64,000 nt of DNA from Buddleja alternifolia. Taxonomy: Eukaryota; Streptophyta; Magnoliopsida; Lamiales; Scrophulariaceae. The translations under genes and the position numbers were made by a program. Positions 34,601 to 47,959 of the stretch are shown here, piece after piece. The number at the start of each line of letters is the position of its first letter. The first letter of the stretch is position 1. Below the pieces are notes generated by a model. The model saw only the letters and a list, made by a program, of their open reading frames with translations. It was not told the DNA's origin and did not search any database. The stretch spans positions 8,371,246 through 8,435,245 of the forward strand of contig CM033402.1 in assembly GCA_019426215.1 (NCBI GenBank). The letters run 5' to 3'.

Positions 34601-36553
34601 CGGGATCCGTCATTTTTTGGATGGAAATTTCACGTGGGACTGGCATTGTGATTTTTTAGGAGTTATAGAACTAAATGTGGTACACCCGTAAACAATGGAA
34701 TCAAAATTGAAATGAGCCTAACTTATGGGATGAAAACTGCAATTTTTCCTATCTTTTTACATTAATACGTAACAAGGGGAAAATTGCAAACTTAGGGCAC
34801 TCCAGTAAAAGGAGGGCATTCCATTGAAATGAGTCCTCAATTCACTAGTTCTTTTTTATAGATATGGGACTAATCGAAAAAGAAGTAATTAAAAGTGCTC
34901 AAGAATTGTACTTCATGATATATGAATTAAAGAAGTAATTAAAAGTTTACCTCGTTTTTTTTTTTTTTTTTTCTCCAGATGGGATATTAAAGAAGCTGAT
35001 CGGCTTCCAAATTATATGAGGATTGCGTATAAGTTTCTTTTGAGTGAATATGAGGAGCTTGATTATGAAATATCAAAAAAAGGAAGATCGTATGCAGTCC
35101 CTTATGCCATAAAAGCAGTAAGACAAAAATTGAGTACTCTATTTGTGTTGTAACTAAGTTGTCACCAAACATGCGTAACTAATTGTTTATAGTGACAATT
35201 TTAAAGAATCTAATCATCTATTGTCACTAAAAATCCTTATTGTGGAGAAGCAAAAATATTGTCACTTATTATGTATATCTAATGACAATTTCAATATTGC
35301 CTACTCAAATTTCGTCACTAATATTACTATTATTTTGTAGTGATTATTGATCACATATATAATTTCAATTTAGCTTTTGAAAACACATATCTTTATTCAG
35401 AGTGAAGAACTCTTAACATATGAAACTTATACTAAATTTCTTCTTCTTCTTACTATTATTATTTTTTTATTTTTTTTGGGGAGATGAAAGAACTTGCAAT
35501 AGGTTACTACAAGAAAGCAAAGTGGTATAAGGGACAAGAGATGCCTACATTTCAAGACCACATTTGCAATGCAGCTATTGTAAGTGTCATCTATATAGCC
35601 ATCACAGCATCCTTGATAATGATGGAATCTGCCTCAAAAGAAGCTTTGGATTGGCTCTTGAGTCGGCCTCAAATTGTGGAGGCTGCTGGTCAGAACTTCC
35701 GGTATATGAATGATATAGGAAGCTATGAAGTATGTTTTTCTCTACATTTACATGCACACGCGCGCACACACATCAATATTAGAAATTTTCATTTAAAATG
35801 TCAAATGACAATGTAAAACAACTATTTTTGTCCTTTTCTTATAAAAAAAAAATAAAGCACTATTTGTCCTAAATATGATTTTTCGTAATTCAAATGGTGC
35901 TCATTTAATGACAATACTAGCATTGTCATTGAGTTATCAGCGTACATTTATCATATATTCTTGTCATTTTTTATCACAATCATGTTTGTGAAGTAATTAC
36001 TTGTGTAAAAGAAAGGATGATTATTATTAACAATAGATGTATTACTGGTTGTAAATAATAACAACACGAACCAATCCAGATCGATCACCATAAGTTTTTT
36101 TATTGTTTTTATGGTAAGTGTTATTATTTAATACATTTAGTTAGTCACAGTTTTCTATCACCAATGTTCTAATTGTGTGTGTGTATATGATTATAACAAT
36201 TAATGAGAAATTTATCTTTTCTTCTTAATGTGTGATCTTTATAATTGAAGCGCGAGCACAAGATGGGCCAATTTCCAAACGCAGTTGATTGTTACATGAA
36301 AGAAAATGATTTGTCGACACAAGAAACTTTCGATAAGTTCATTGAATTTGGTGAGGATGCATGGAAGACAATAAATAAGGAATTGATTAATATAATAGCT
36401 TCGTCTGTACCCAGACATGTTCTGAAGCCTGCTCTCAATTATGCACGGGCTGCATATATAACTTACCAATGTGGTAAAGATGGGTTTACACATCCAGAAG
36501 ATGGGTTGGGGGCTCATATTGCTGCTTTATTGTTCACTCCTATAATTGTTTAA
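31631..36553 (+). CDS. TPS-a-type terpene synthase, plastid-targeted, seven exons
   Basis: Exons 31631-31879, 32152-32416, 32685-33057, 33181-33399, 34979-35117, 35484-35729 and 36251-36553 join at GT/AG sites without a stop, giving 597 aa in the classic seven-exon TPS-a layout. Residues 1 to about 55 are basic and acid-poor, like a plastid transit peptide, which is unusual for the mostly cytosolic TPS-a clade. RP(x8)W is at R63-W73. The metal-binding NSE/DTE motif is whole: N491, D492, S495, E499, split by intron 6. Two hallmark sites differ: RDS (311-313) in place of RDR, and NDTYD (348-352) in place of DDTYD. The family ionises prenyl diphosphates with Mg2+ and cyclises them. The nearby CPT suggests a cis substrate, which is inference. 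The product is unknown. Confidence 0.93.
33500..34750. mobile_element. 1.25-kb Mutator-like element in terpene synthase intron 4
   Basis: The left arm GAGAAAATTACATTTTTCGT and the complement of the right arm AGGAAAAATTGCAGTTTTCA continue inverted through CCCATAAGTTA(A/G)GC. The element is flanked by an exact 9-bp duplication ATCTTTTTA (33491-33499, 34751-34759). It is non-coding and expands intron 4 to 1579 bp. Confidence 0.92.
34041..34530. repeat. Tandem duplication inside the intronic element
   Basis: Two units of about 245 bp (34041-34290 and 34291-34530) share GATGAGCTTTAAATGAATAG-like starts, CAACATTCTCAATCAATAGA, AAATGAACATGAATTTTT and AGCTCCAATTTGAAGATTTT. Confidence 0.85.
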
Positions 36554-37342
36554 TGTTATATGTTGAAGAACTTGGTTGTACTATGAACTGAATATGTGTG
36601 AAAATAATTACCAATTTGGTATTGTAGGATGGTGTATGTATTTGTTTCTCTCATCATTGTGTAATGAAATGACATTTTGAACTTTGCCCCCAAAATTCTC
36701 CATATCTCTAGCTTATATATTCTTTTACTCAAACCTATATAAAAATTTAATCTCAGTATCTCTGAGGAATGGGTCTTAATTGTTGAGGATTAGTTCATTT
36801 AATATATGAAAATGCTTAAGTATGATCAACAAATTAAATTTAATCAGAGTAAACTCTTTGTTATACATCAATATATAAAAGTGTATATGTGTAACATATT
36901 GTAGGTTAATTGATGATATATATTTAATTCAAACTTAGGTTCCTTTTAATTAATTTTGACATTAACAGGATTTCCTTTTTGTGGATAAAAGAACTAGTTG
37001 TTCTTGTTAATACTTTGAGTATAGTTATATTATTCATCCCAAGAAGGTTATGTCTTCATGCACACGCTATTTGTGGAAAACCAAGAACATGAAACCTAAT
37101 CTAGATATAGAAAAAATTATAATAGTAGTCCCATAAGATAAAACTTCTTTTAATTTTTGTCTCATTATTTACAAAGTTGCAAAATTAGTTCCATTATATG
37201 TATATTGTTATAATTTTGGTCTCAACCGTTAAAAATTGTAAAACCATTAGCTTGGTCACACGCTCTGTGGTCTACTTATATTTTGACAACGCAAGATTCA
37301 CATGATTGTATGTCACTTGCCTTTCTTATCTTGCAGGCAAAT
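36554..37342. other. Terpene synthase 3' flank
   Basis: Contains the presumed 3' UTR (an AATGAAATGA stretch near 36661). From 37110 there is a decayed arm of the GTCCCATAAG inverted-repeat family. No gene seen. Confidence 0.5.
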
Positions 37343-38095
37343 TGTTGTGGAACTCAGAGTCATATTCCACCAAATATAGAAATAGCGAGAGAAATATTGT
37401 ACTAGAAAACCACACTAGATTTAATTCCCAGGAAAGATTGGAGGCGTCACAACGGTCGCGCTTAAAACCCAACCTCCTAGACAGAATTAACTAGACGAAT
37501 TTAATAGCACAATATAACACTACAACTATAACTAACAATGGCTACTTGAAGAATAGCACAAAATAAAGAACACCAAATTTAACGAGGTTCGGCTAATTTA
37601 GCCTACGTCCTCGGACCCCACCAAAATATTTCACTAAAGGACTAAAGTGAAACTATTACAAACTATAGAGGAAGAAAGAAGAAATTGCTAAAAGACTTAG
37701 GCAATTTGGGATATTTTCAAATGTACATAGGTGGTCTCCTTTTATAGGATAAAAGGACCACCCTTTACAACCATTTTCCAATGTGGGATAATTTAGCTTC
37801 TTGAAATGAAGCCATCTTCAACAAATCTCCACCTTGGCGAATTTCAAAATCTTCAATCTCCTCGTCAAACGGGGTCACCAAAACCAATCTTCAAATTTTG
37901 ACAATGTTGATCAAGTCCAAACAAAATTTGAACTTGATTGCAGTCACAACTTTTGTCAACATATCAGCAGGATTCTCAGTAGTATGGATCTTCTCGATTC
38001 TGACTCCACCTTCTTCAAGTATCTCTCTTATGAAGTGATACCGAACATCAATGTGCTTCGTCCTTGCATGATAAACTTGGTTCTTTGCTAGGGTA
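37343..38095 (-). mobile_element. Ty1/copia 3' end: LTR plus RNase H tail, truncated
   Basis: On the minus strand a purine tract GGTGGAGATT precedes TGTTGAAGATGG at 37823. The LTR would run to CCACAACA at 37343 (481 bp, TGTTG...CAACA ends). Upstream (38095-37850) lies the copia pol C-terminus. The element stops abruptly at about 38095, where LINE sequence begins. Confidence 0.8.
37845..38095 (-). pseudogene. Copia RNase H C-terminal fragment
   Basis: Reads LAKNQVYHARTKHIDVRYHF then IHTTENPADMLTKVV, the usual last part of copia RNase H, which removes the RNA strand during reverse transcription. Everything upstream is missing. Confidence 0.88.
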
Positions 38096-40311
38096 CAATG
38101 TGCTATGTAAGGGACTCATACATAGTATCTGGGATGAGGATAGGGTACTTGATGGTCAGACGAAAATTAAGTCTTCGGCATCAACTTATTTTGAAAACGT
38201 TTTCTTGGGGTCTGATATACAGCTTGAGGAGCCAGATCTTTCTTGCATCCCGAATATATTAAGTGATTAGGATAAAGAGTATGTTATATGCTAGTCCGAC
38301 ATTTGAGAAAGTGAACAACGCCGTTTGGATTATCGATCCATACAGTGTGGCTGGGCCGGATGGTTACACATCCCTTTTTTACTAGAAGTATTGGGATATC
38401 ATTCCAAAAGACCTAATGGAGGCTTCTATAGATTTTTATTCTTGTTCGCCACTTACGTATGGGTATAAGGCAACAACGATCTCCTTGATTCCAAAGATTG
38501 AATCACCAAAGTCTTTGTAGTGTGAGTAATAAGGTAACAACAAAGATTTTGGCCGATCGTTTAGCTACGGTCCTTAATAAGGTTATTTCGCCATGTCAGA
38601 TTGGTTTTATCAAGGGACAGAACAATATGGATAATATCTTGCTAGCTCAAGAAATGTGTGATGAAATTGAACAAATGAAAGGAGAAGGAAATATCATACT
38701 TAAGTTTGATATGGGAAAATAAAGCATATGATAGAGTTTAGTGGAAATTTCTTTACGCGGTGTTAAACAAACTTGGTCTTCCATCGACCTGGATATCATA
38801 GATTCAGGCAGTTGTGGAAAATTGTTGGTTTGCAGTCCTGGTAAATGGTGAAGGGGTTGGCTTCTTCAATTCGAACAGAGGACTAGGACAAGGAGATTCC
38901 TTATCCCCTGGTCTTTTCATTCTCGCATCTGAGTACTTGTCCCGGGGTCTCGATAGGTTGTTTTATCGAACCCGAGCATGCAATATAACAATGGAAGAGC
39001 TGGACATTAGCCATCCAGCGTATGTAGACGACATTATAAGTTTTACTATGAGTACAGAGGGGGTATTATCTCAGGTTATAGAATTTCTAGATGGATATGA
39101 CAAGGTGTCGGGGCAATGGATTAATAGAGAAAAGTCCACATTTATCATGGAAAAGTTGGATTCTATAGACTTCTATTAGGAAGGGTGAAACAAATCAAAG
39201 GTTTTGATCAGGACAACGTACCTTTTCGTTATTTGGGTGCTTTTTTTTACAAGGGTAGAAAAAGAAGGTCTGTTTTTGAGCCAATAATAAGTAAAATTAT
39301 TGCCTGAATAGGAGGATGTGAAAACTCGATGTTTACTCATGGTGGCCTCTTAAAACTTATTAAAAGTATGGTATTGGCCATGCCACTTTACATTATGCAG
39401 ATTGTTGAACCACCGATGAATGTGATACAAAGAATTGAACGTTTGTTTAATAGGTTCTTCTAGGACACATCGAATAATCTCAAGAAGGCACATTGGGTTG
39501 GTTGGGATAAGAGCTGCTATACACTACAGGAGGGGAATGTCGGGGTACGTGGTCTTGCTGACATGGTTGAATCGTTTGGAGTAAAGTTGTGGTCGAAATT
39601 CACGAAGGGAAATCAATTTGGGCTCAATTCATGCCACAGAATATTATGCAGATATCCCTCCTACAATGGCGCCTATCAAAGGCTCGGATTCCATGGTTTG
39701 GAATCGACTTTGCCGAGTAAGGGACATTGCTGAGACGCGCATAGTGTGGAAATTATGAGATGACAAATACTCATTCTGGTTTGACAATTGAATAGATGAG
39801 CTTTCATTAAGATAGCTTACCAAGGACCCGCATAACACCGCGGCGAGGGATGTGGATTTGGACAACATACGAGCTGGGATATAGATAAACTTGAATAGAT
39901 TTTTCAGGATAATGTCGTTGATCGGATCATTACTATCCATATTGATAATTCGAGCGCGAATGAGCCGATTTGGAGGCTTTCTAAGAGCGGTCTATTCACG
40001 CTTAAAAGTGCATGGAATATGATCATGGAGGAGCTTGAGGTTAGCGGTATGTTTTGGGATATACGGAATAAGAGCATTAGACCATCTATATCTATTTATG
40101 CGTGGAGGTTGCTGAATAATTGGTTACCGGTGTATAGTGCGATGCAAAGAAAAGGAATCCAGCTTGTTTCAAAATATTGGTGTTGTAAAGATGAAGGTAT
40201 TGAGTCTATTGAACACCTGTTTATGTATTCTGAAAGGACTGGAGAGGTGGGATCGTTCTTTGGAAATTTGTGTGGTTTCCAATTGCTGGATACTATAAAA
40301 TTAAGGATTTG
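38096..40311 (+). pseudogene. LINE ORF2 reverse transcriptase, multiply broken
   Basis: Pieces read PYSVAGPDGYT (38336), LIPKIESPKSL, ILADRLATVLNKVISPCQIGFIKG (38545), LKFDMGKAYDRV, GLGQGDSLSPGLFILASEYLS (38883) and HPAYVDDIISF (39012), then the zf-RVT-like segment YAWRLLNNWLPV (40101). The catalytic box is YVDD where plant LINEs mostly have FADD. Stops and shifts occur at about 38266, 38385, 38518, 38720 and 39178 and further on. Confidence 0.88.
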
Positions 40312-40775
40312 CACTACTACAGAAATTACCTATGACAGCGGTTTTTTTGGGCCTATGACAGTGGTTTTAACCGCTGTCATAGGTACCGCTGTTATATGGT
40401 ATGGACCTATTACAGCAGTTTTTAACCGCTGTCATAGGGTCCACCCTATGACAGCGGTTCCATGAAAACCGCTGTCATAGGGTGGACCCTATGACAGCGG
40501 TTTTTAGGGAACCTCTAACTGGAACCGCTGTCAGAGATTTAAAAAAAATAAATAATAATAATTCGAAACACCTATAACCGCTGGAACCGCTGTCAGAGAT
40601 TTAAAAAAAAAAATAATAATAATTCGAAACACCTATGGCAGCGGTTCCATAAAAACCGCTGTCATAGGGTCCACCCTATGACAGCGGTTTCTAGGGAACC
40701 GCTGTCACAGGTAAGTTTAAAAAAAAATTAAATTACTATGACAACGGTTCGGAACCGCTGTCATAGTAACAATTT
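40312..40775. repeat. CACTA-2 left subterminal repeat array
   Basis: Head-to-head CTATGACAGCGGTT / AACCGCTGTCATAGG units. A block of about 65 bp (containing ATAATAATTCGAAACACCTA) is duplicated at 40550 and 40615. Confidence 0.9.
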
Positions 40776-41056
40776 TTTTTTTTTTTATATTGATCACACT
40801 ATTATGATAATATTTCTGTACAGTAATATTCAATAAACCAACCAACAAATTTCAACTAACAGCAAAACATATTCAACATAAACAACCACCACACCAAACT
40901 TCAATATTATCATCTCTTTCCTCCAACAATAAAATGTTATAATATCCAACAAAATTTACAATCAACTAATTAAATTACTAATGACAATTTAAATACAATA
41001 AATGAAATCACAATTTACAACAAGTCACAATGTACAAAAACTACATTACCTAATTT

Positions 41057-44000
41057 CTAAGGAGCTACTAAGAAAATGTAACGTGCCACTTCGCAGCGTA
41101 CTTTATCAATTTGCTCTTGAGTATAGAAGGATTGAGAATACTACAAGATATATATAGAGATTAATTGCAAACTGAAATGACGTTTCAATTACCTACCAAA
41201 GGTTTAATAATTTCAAAAGGAATAGAATTAAGTATATATTAGGATTATGCATATCGCTGTTGGGATTATAGATTGTCCGTGACTAATAATCTCTTTCATG
41301 AATCTCATAACGAAGTAGCCACAATCCACCTCGTTGGTCTGCCGGGGGCACTACAAAAGTAATCAAAGTTACGTTGTATTAGAACACTAACTTCTATACG
41401 AATATATAATCTCATGAAACTAGAAATCGCTAACCTTTATGTTAAACCATTTACAGGCCGAGGTTTTGGATTTTTTGGATTGGTTGTTGCGATCTGCACG
41501 AAATATCTGCACAGCCCTTTAAAAAAATATCAAAAGTAAGGAAATATGTTAAAAACAAGCAATTATTCGAAATAAATACAATTTTAAAAAATATTAAATA
41601 TAATAGATACATTGATTGAATGAAAAATTTACTGATTGATTTTTTGTATCATATCATCTCGGTATTACGGCTCACCATGCACAGAATCCAGATAGTAAAC
41701 GATCTCTTGAAATTGATCAATTGCAAGCAACAACCAATGTCCTCTACAAAACATTCGAAAGATAAGTTCAAAATATTTGTTTTTGATTTGCGTAACTAGT
41801 TTTACAAATTAAAGTTAAGTCTTTAGTAGCTCACCCGGTGTTGTAAGGTCCAAGAAAAAACTTATTCATTTGTGCACGCTGTATCATAGCATGTGCTATG
41901 TACTGCACTTGTTGAATTTGCGGGCTTGTTCCCGCAGATATGTAATGTGGGTTAAGGAACCCGAAACTTGCTTCTTTCCTTTCAGGGATTACGTAGTTAT
42001 CCCACAAACACCTAAATTGAGCATAAAAAATGAATTTCGAGTAACAAAAATAATTGTAGTTCAGATGCAATAAAATAATTAAAAAACTTACTTTATGTAC
42101 GCCGTAATGATAGAGACTCCTATCTCTTTTTGACGCAGAAGGTGACAGATCTCCTCCTTTCCAATATACTCTGGGAATGCAAAATTCATAATGGGTTCCT
42201 CGATGTCTATAGTGATCTGGGCACTAATAGACATCATCTCAATGTACTTTCCCAGAAATATTAGGTCATTAGGGAGTCCATTTAGTTGAAGGTCTGTACA
42301 TCTGTCACGTTCACGTGCAGGCTTGTCCACTGGGCTTTTTCCTTTGACAGCTGACTGCTTCGACGTCCCTGATTTCTAGTTTCCAGATGATTTGGATGGT
42401 CCTAGAGACTGTTTAAGCAAAGAAAATAAAACATGAATCTTACACACCAAAGTATATTTAGTAACCTCAAACAAATTGTTATAATTTATTAATGACTAGC
42501 TATTAATTACATACCGGTGCATCAGTGACAATGACAAGACTCGTTGGCCAAGCAACAAAAGTACCCAGAACACTAGAAATGGTGAGCATTTCATCATTGA
42601 GAGGGACGGGTAGGGGTGTATTCGCCTCAACTGCAGTGTCAATGCGCACTTTCACATGGTTGGTGGCTACTGGACAGCTGTGAAGTATTCTATCAGTCTC
42701 AGGTCGATTGTACATCTGTCCTTTAGCCACCACACGATATGACGGTGATGAAAGTGCTAATTGACATGGAGCAATAATCTACACACACACATATATATAT
42801 ATACACAACATTGTATTAGAAAGTTTTGTGTGATTTACAGAAATAGAGAGTTCCAAGTTATGTGATCAATAAACAAGTTCAAATTTTTACCTCAGGAAGC
42901 ATCTTATAACTTGGTTCTGGGCTGCTATCTTTCAAAGAAATCACGTCATCTTCATGTGGCTGACGTGAGTTAGGGGCTTCCAAAACATCAATTCGTTGCT
43001 GCATGGCAACTATAGTTTGGGAGAGCTTTTTCACCATGTTTTTCAAGCTTTCCATCTCCATTTCTGTAGCAGGCTTTGGATCCTTAAAATAGTCTCTTTG
43101 TGAGACCCCAAAGCCAACGCCCTAACGCGACCCAGATGCCCTTCTTTTTCAGAGTTTTAGCCACTAGGTCATCTCGATTATTCTCATTTCCACTATGGCT
43201 AGTACCCTCTTGTGAAATGCTTTCCTGTAATAATACATTTTTAAAAAAAATAAAAAAATAGTGAACTTTGTTCTTTCAATAGTATTTCAAAACAAACATA
43301 CAACACATTATAGAGCTAAAATTGCAAATAACTCACCATTTCATTCACTACTCTTCTAACATTGTCGTTATCAATTTCATTTGTATTATCGGAATGCGCA
43401 ATTCTCCACACGAGTGCTCGTGTCACCTCTGTGCAATCGGATCCCGCATCCCTTCTTCTATTCATCTATATTTTCATTAAAAAATATATATGTATTAACA
43501 TAGAATTTTTATTAAAAAAATTGTAAGGATTCACTGCTAAATGAACTACATACCTCCATTTGCTCCACAAGAGCAAGTCCAAGACTCGCTTTTCGGTAAG
43601 GATATTCAGGTTCCTTTGCTCTTTCCTTATTTTCCCAACTTTCTGTTTATTACATTATCAAATTATTAGCTAAATATAAACGCAATAACCAACAAATGAA
43701 ATCGTAAATTAAAATGACTAGCTACCTGAAAACGATCATCATGTAAGCGAACAACTAAAAATGCCGTCCAATCGGCTTGAGATATCTCATATTGTGGGGG
43801 CGGGTTTTCATTAATGTTTCCAACATCATCTCGCACCCACTTTCTACTCAAGTAACTCCTAAAGTTACGTGCTAGCTTCCCAGCTTCTCCTAGTACGTAA
43901 TTTTGTCTACTTTCGTCAATATCAAATGCCAACAACAAAAAACAAATAGCAAAGTATATATAAAATTATAATTTAGAGAATATGATAATACATTAACACT

Positions 44001-44319
44001 TACAAGTATGATAATATCCAAATTACCTTCATTTCATACCAAATGTTTTTTTTATTAGTGACAGGACTTTTCGCCAATCACTCATGGTAATCGACACCTT
44101 CTGCCGAGCCTGTACACCTATATAACCAACAAATATTGATTTGTTTGGGTTAACTGCTTGACCTCTGTCATTCCAACCGACAGGTAGCCTTTTGCCTTTA
44201 CTTCTGGCATTGATAACTTTTTTCATAGCCATGACACCTCTCCGTATCTCCGCCTCATGACGGCTATCTGATCCATATACATCATCCTCGGGAAAACTGC
44301 CAGCAGGAATTGAAGTCAT
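41057..44319 (-). pseudogene. CACTA-2 second gene: Transposase_24-like/Ulp1-like protein
   Basis: A start is seen at 44319 (MTSIPAG), leading to GWNDRGQAVNPNKSIFVGYIGV. Further exons: LARNFRSYLSRKWV (about 43860), a coiled-coil-like segment 43061-42900, a DUF8039-like segment 42760-42510, and the Ulp1-like domain from 42330. His is in GHWLLLAID (about 41745), Asp in YYLDS and Cys in EVDCGYFVM (about 41320). The end is at 41057. An in-frame stop (YSQ preceded by TAG, about 41146) and other defects suggest decay. Compared with CACTA-1 it shows which exons are conserved. Confidence 0.65.
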
Positions 44320-44670
44320 CGACCTACAAAAGCCAAAAACTACAGAAGTTAGAGTTATATAAATTTGGCAGATTCATTTGGCAATAATAATTTTAAAATG
44401 CCAGTGATAAATACAGAAGTTAGGTTCATATCCATTATTCTAGAACGTGATTATCCTAAACCACAAAATAAACAAAATGTAATTCCCAATTAAACGTAAT
44501 TAACCCCAGCTAAACTAAGTTAACCTTAAATTCAATCAAGCCCGTATTTCCCTTAAATTTTCCACAAAAAATAGGCACATCTCAAGAATATAAATTTTTT
44601 AGCAACTAAGTATAAATATTGATCAAAAAACAAGTCTATCATACAATTATGAAATAAGTTCAAATACCTT

Positions 44671-47600
44671 TCATCGTTTTCTTTTTATCGTTGGCTTAGC
44701 AGTCTTTTGCTTCCCATCGGTACGACCATTTTTTTTAGTACGCCGACGAACTGATGGATTAATCCATATCCCCTCTTGGTGATCTTGTCGCAAATACAAT
44801 TCATCATCACTTATATCCAAGTCATCGTCACTAACAATTGATTGTGAATCACCTAATGAGATAGGATTTTCTCCATCATCTTCACTTTCTTCATAATTCA
44901 TAATCATCATCAATACAAGTATTTTTGTTTGCCGATAAAACAATGGACCACCTCTTATCAATAGGATCGGTGACAAAAAACACTTGCTTAGCTTGTGATA
45001 CTAAAATGAAAGGTTCATCTTTGTATCCCACCCTTTGAAGGTCTACTCGAGTGAAGCCTATTTCACTATTATCGACACCATGTTTATTGTCAACCCACCG
45101 ACATCCAAATACAGGCACCCGAAACCAACTATAATCAAGCTCCCATATACGTTCAATCACCCTGTAATATGATAAATCGACATAGATAGGATTATTATCT
45201 TTCGCACTTGAGATATGCATTGCTTGAGCTACAAGACTCACACCACTATTCTTCATTGTACTTCGTTCATCTTGGTCTTTTGTATAGAATGTGCGACCAT
45301 TTATACGATAACCTGAATAACAAAATACAAGTTTGTCCGGACCCATCGACAGTCGTGTCAATTTATCTGAAACTGAAATTTGTGGATTCTCTTTCTGTTT
45401 TTCTTCAAAATGCTTTCGGAACCAATCGATGAAACTTTTATTATGCTCTCTTGAAATCCAGGTCTCATTTTTAATTTAATTGAATCTCCTAAGTTGGTTC
45501 TTGTGCTCTTCAACATATGGGTCAACCTCATCGGTGTTGTGGAGCACATATAAGTGTGCCTGATCCCTTTGTGTAATATGAACACTAACTAATTGCTTTC
45601 CAATTAATCTTTTTCCTTCTGTTCCCCCTCCCACAACATGAGACTTTAGAAGCTCTGCAACATTAGAATCTGCCAAATACTCTGTGCAAAATGTAATGGC
45701 TTCATCAATTATGTACCGCTCAACAATGCAACCTTCCGGTTGACTATGATTTTTCACGTAGCCTTTCAATACCTTCATATAACGCTCAGCCGGATACATA
45801 GATCTCATAAAAGTCGGTCCACATAATTGAGTCTCTCTAACCAAGTGAATGGGTAGGTGAGTCATTATATCAAAAAAAGCAGGTGGAAAATACATCTCAA
45901 GCTCACACAAAGTGATGACAATTTGTTTCTGAAGTGCAGGAAATTGCTCAGGATCAAACACCTTGCTCCACATTGCTTTGAAAAAGAAACACAATCTAGT
46001 TATCGTGTCTCTCACCTTTTTTGGCAAAATGGCCCGTATAGCAATTGGTAGCAAATGATCCATGATTACATGACAATCGTGACTCTTCAAGTGCTTTAGC
46101 TTCAAATCCTTCATTGATACAAGACTGCTAATGTTTGAAAAATACCCTTCTGGAACTTTCACTCCATTAAGAAACTCTCATAATGCAATTTTTTTCTTTC
46201 CTGGCTAGAGTGTGGGCTGCTGGAGGCAAATAAGTACGTTTCCCCTTATTTGTTGGTGCCAATTTTCCTCTTATCTTCATTTCAACCAAGTCTAACTGTG
46301 CCTTTAGGCCATCTTTTGTCTTTCCGGGCACATTTAGAAGTGTACCAATGACACTATCAAATACATTTTTCTCAATATGCATAATATCAAGAAAATGTCT
46401 AACATGTAAAGACGTCCAATACGGCAACTCAAAGAAAATTGACCTTTTTTCCCACCCAGTTTTTGCAAGGCCACCTGCAAAAGTCTTTTCAAATTTAACC
46501 TTCAAGTCTTTTACATTATAAAACACTTCTTCATCAGTTAAGCACTTAGGAGCTTGGCCTTCTTCTATATTCCCATTGAAAGCTTTCTTCCACAGACGAT
46601 ATCGATGGTTCCGATTTAGCCATCTCCGATGCCCTTGGAATGCATATTTCTGAGAGTGTTTCAATCGATATTAATCTGTACTTTTGACACATATGGGGCA
46701 TCCACATTGGCCATGTACACCATATCCCTCGAGGTTTGCTCTTGCCGGAAAATCATTAATTGTTCCAAATAACATGACTCTGAGATTAAAATTTTCTTCT
46801 CTGAACCTGTCAAATACTTGAACACCGGTGTCCCACAACACCTTCAAATCCTCAATTAAAGGAGCCAAGTAGACATCTATAACATTTCCAGGTTGTATTG
46901 GCCCAGAAATGAGTATAGGCATCATTATATGCTCTCGCTTCATGCATCGTGATGGCGGAAGGTTGTAGATCATCAAAATCACCGCCATGTACTATGTGAG
47001 CTACTTTGCAAGCCATGAGGGTTCATGCCATCTGTAGCCAATACAAGGCGCAAGTTTCTTGATTCGTCACCAAATTCAGGGAAATCATCTTCAATCTTTT
47101 TCCATTGAGGAGAATCTGAGGGGTGTCGAATCTTGTCATCTTCAATCCTTTCTTCAAGCCTTCTATCAGCATGCCATGTCAAGTCCTGGGCTAACTCTTT
47201 ACTACTGTACATGCGCTTAAATCGTGGTATTATAGGCAAATATCACATGGTTTTGACAGGCGTAGATCCATTCTTCTTATATCGTGAGGTGCCACATTTC
47301 GGATAGGCCTTCAATGATGCATAGTCAATTCTAAATAATACGCAATCATTGAGACAGGCATGTGTCCTCTCATATCCCATGCCAATTGAGGTTAACATCC
47401 ATTTAGCCTTATAAGTACGATTAGATAACACATTATCCTCAGGTAGCATGCTTTTTAATAAACCAAGTAAGTCTGTGAAACTCTTATCACTCCACCCATT
47501 ATTGGCTTTTAACTTGTATAGGTTCAGAACTGTTTTCAATCTTGTGAATTCACTACCACTATACAGTGGTGTCTTTGAATCACTTGTCAAATTCTCAAAC

Positions 47601-47959
47601 ATTTTAAGACAATTTCGCAAATCCTCCTCAATCACATTTGTCATCTCCTCCAAACGATCAGGCTCATAATCATTCATGTTGAAATCATGTGATGAATATG
47701 ATGTACCACCCAAATCATCCGACGTGACACTGCTTTCACCGTGTCTTGTTCAACGTGTGTAGCTTTTATCAATTCCATTACACACCAAATGATCTTCCAA
47801 CTCACGTGGACTAATTCTCTTTCCAAAACAACAACGTAAACACGGGTAAGTGATCCTAGTTGGATCTGGTGCATGCTCAACCGCAAACTTTATGAACTCT
47901 TTCACCCCTTTCTCATACTGTTCCGACATACGATCTGCTAAAATCCAACTTCGATCCAT
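44671..47959 (-). pseudogene. CACTA-2 TNPD transposase, many frameshifts
   Basis: Collinear with the CACTA-1 transposase from MDRSW (47959) to the terminal KRKR (44671). It is broken into about ten frames, with shifts or stops near 47750, 47713, 47243, 46980, 46668, 46165, 45480, 45360 and 44900. Transpos_assoc, Transposase_21, DUF4218 and DUF4216 segments are all present. At the site where CACTA-1 has its frameshift, this copy has the extra base and reads through. Confidence 0.93.

Noticed and set aside
36239..36517. 92-aa minus-strand frame over TPS exon 7
   Set aside because: Antisense shadow of the well-supported exon.
31631..36553. Calling the terpene synthase a pseudogene because of RDS and NDTYD
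   Set aside because: All seven exons splice in frame, no stops occur, NSE/DTE is whole, and an active enzyme with NDTYD is known in the family.
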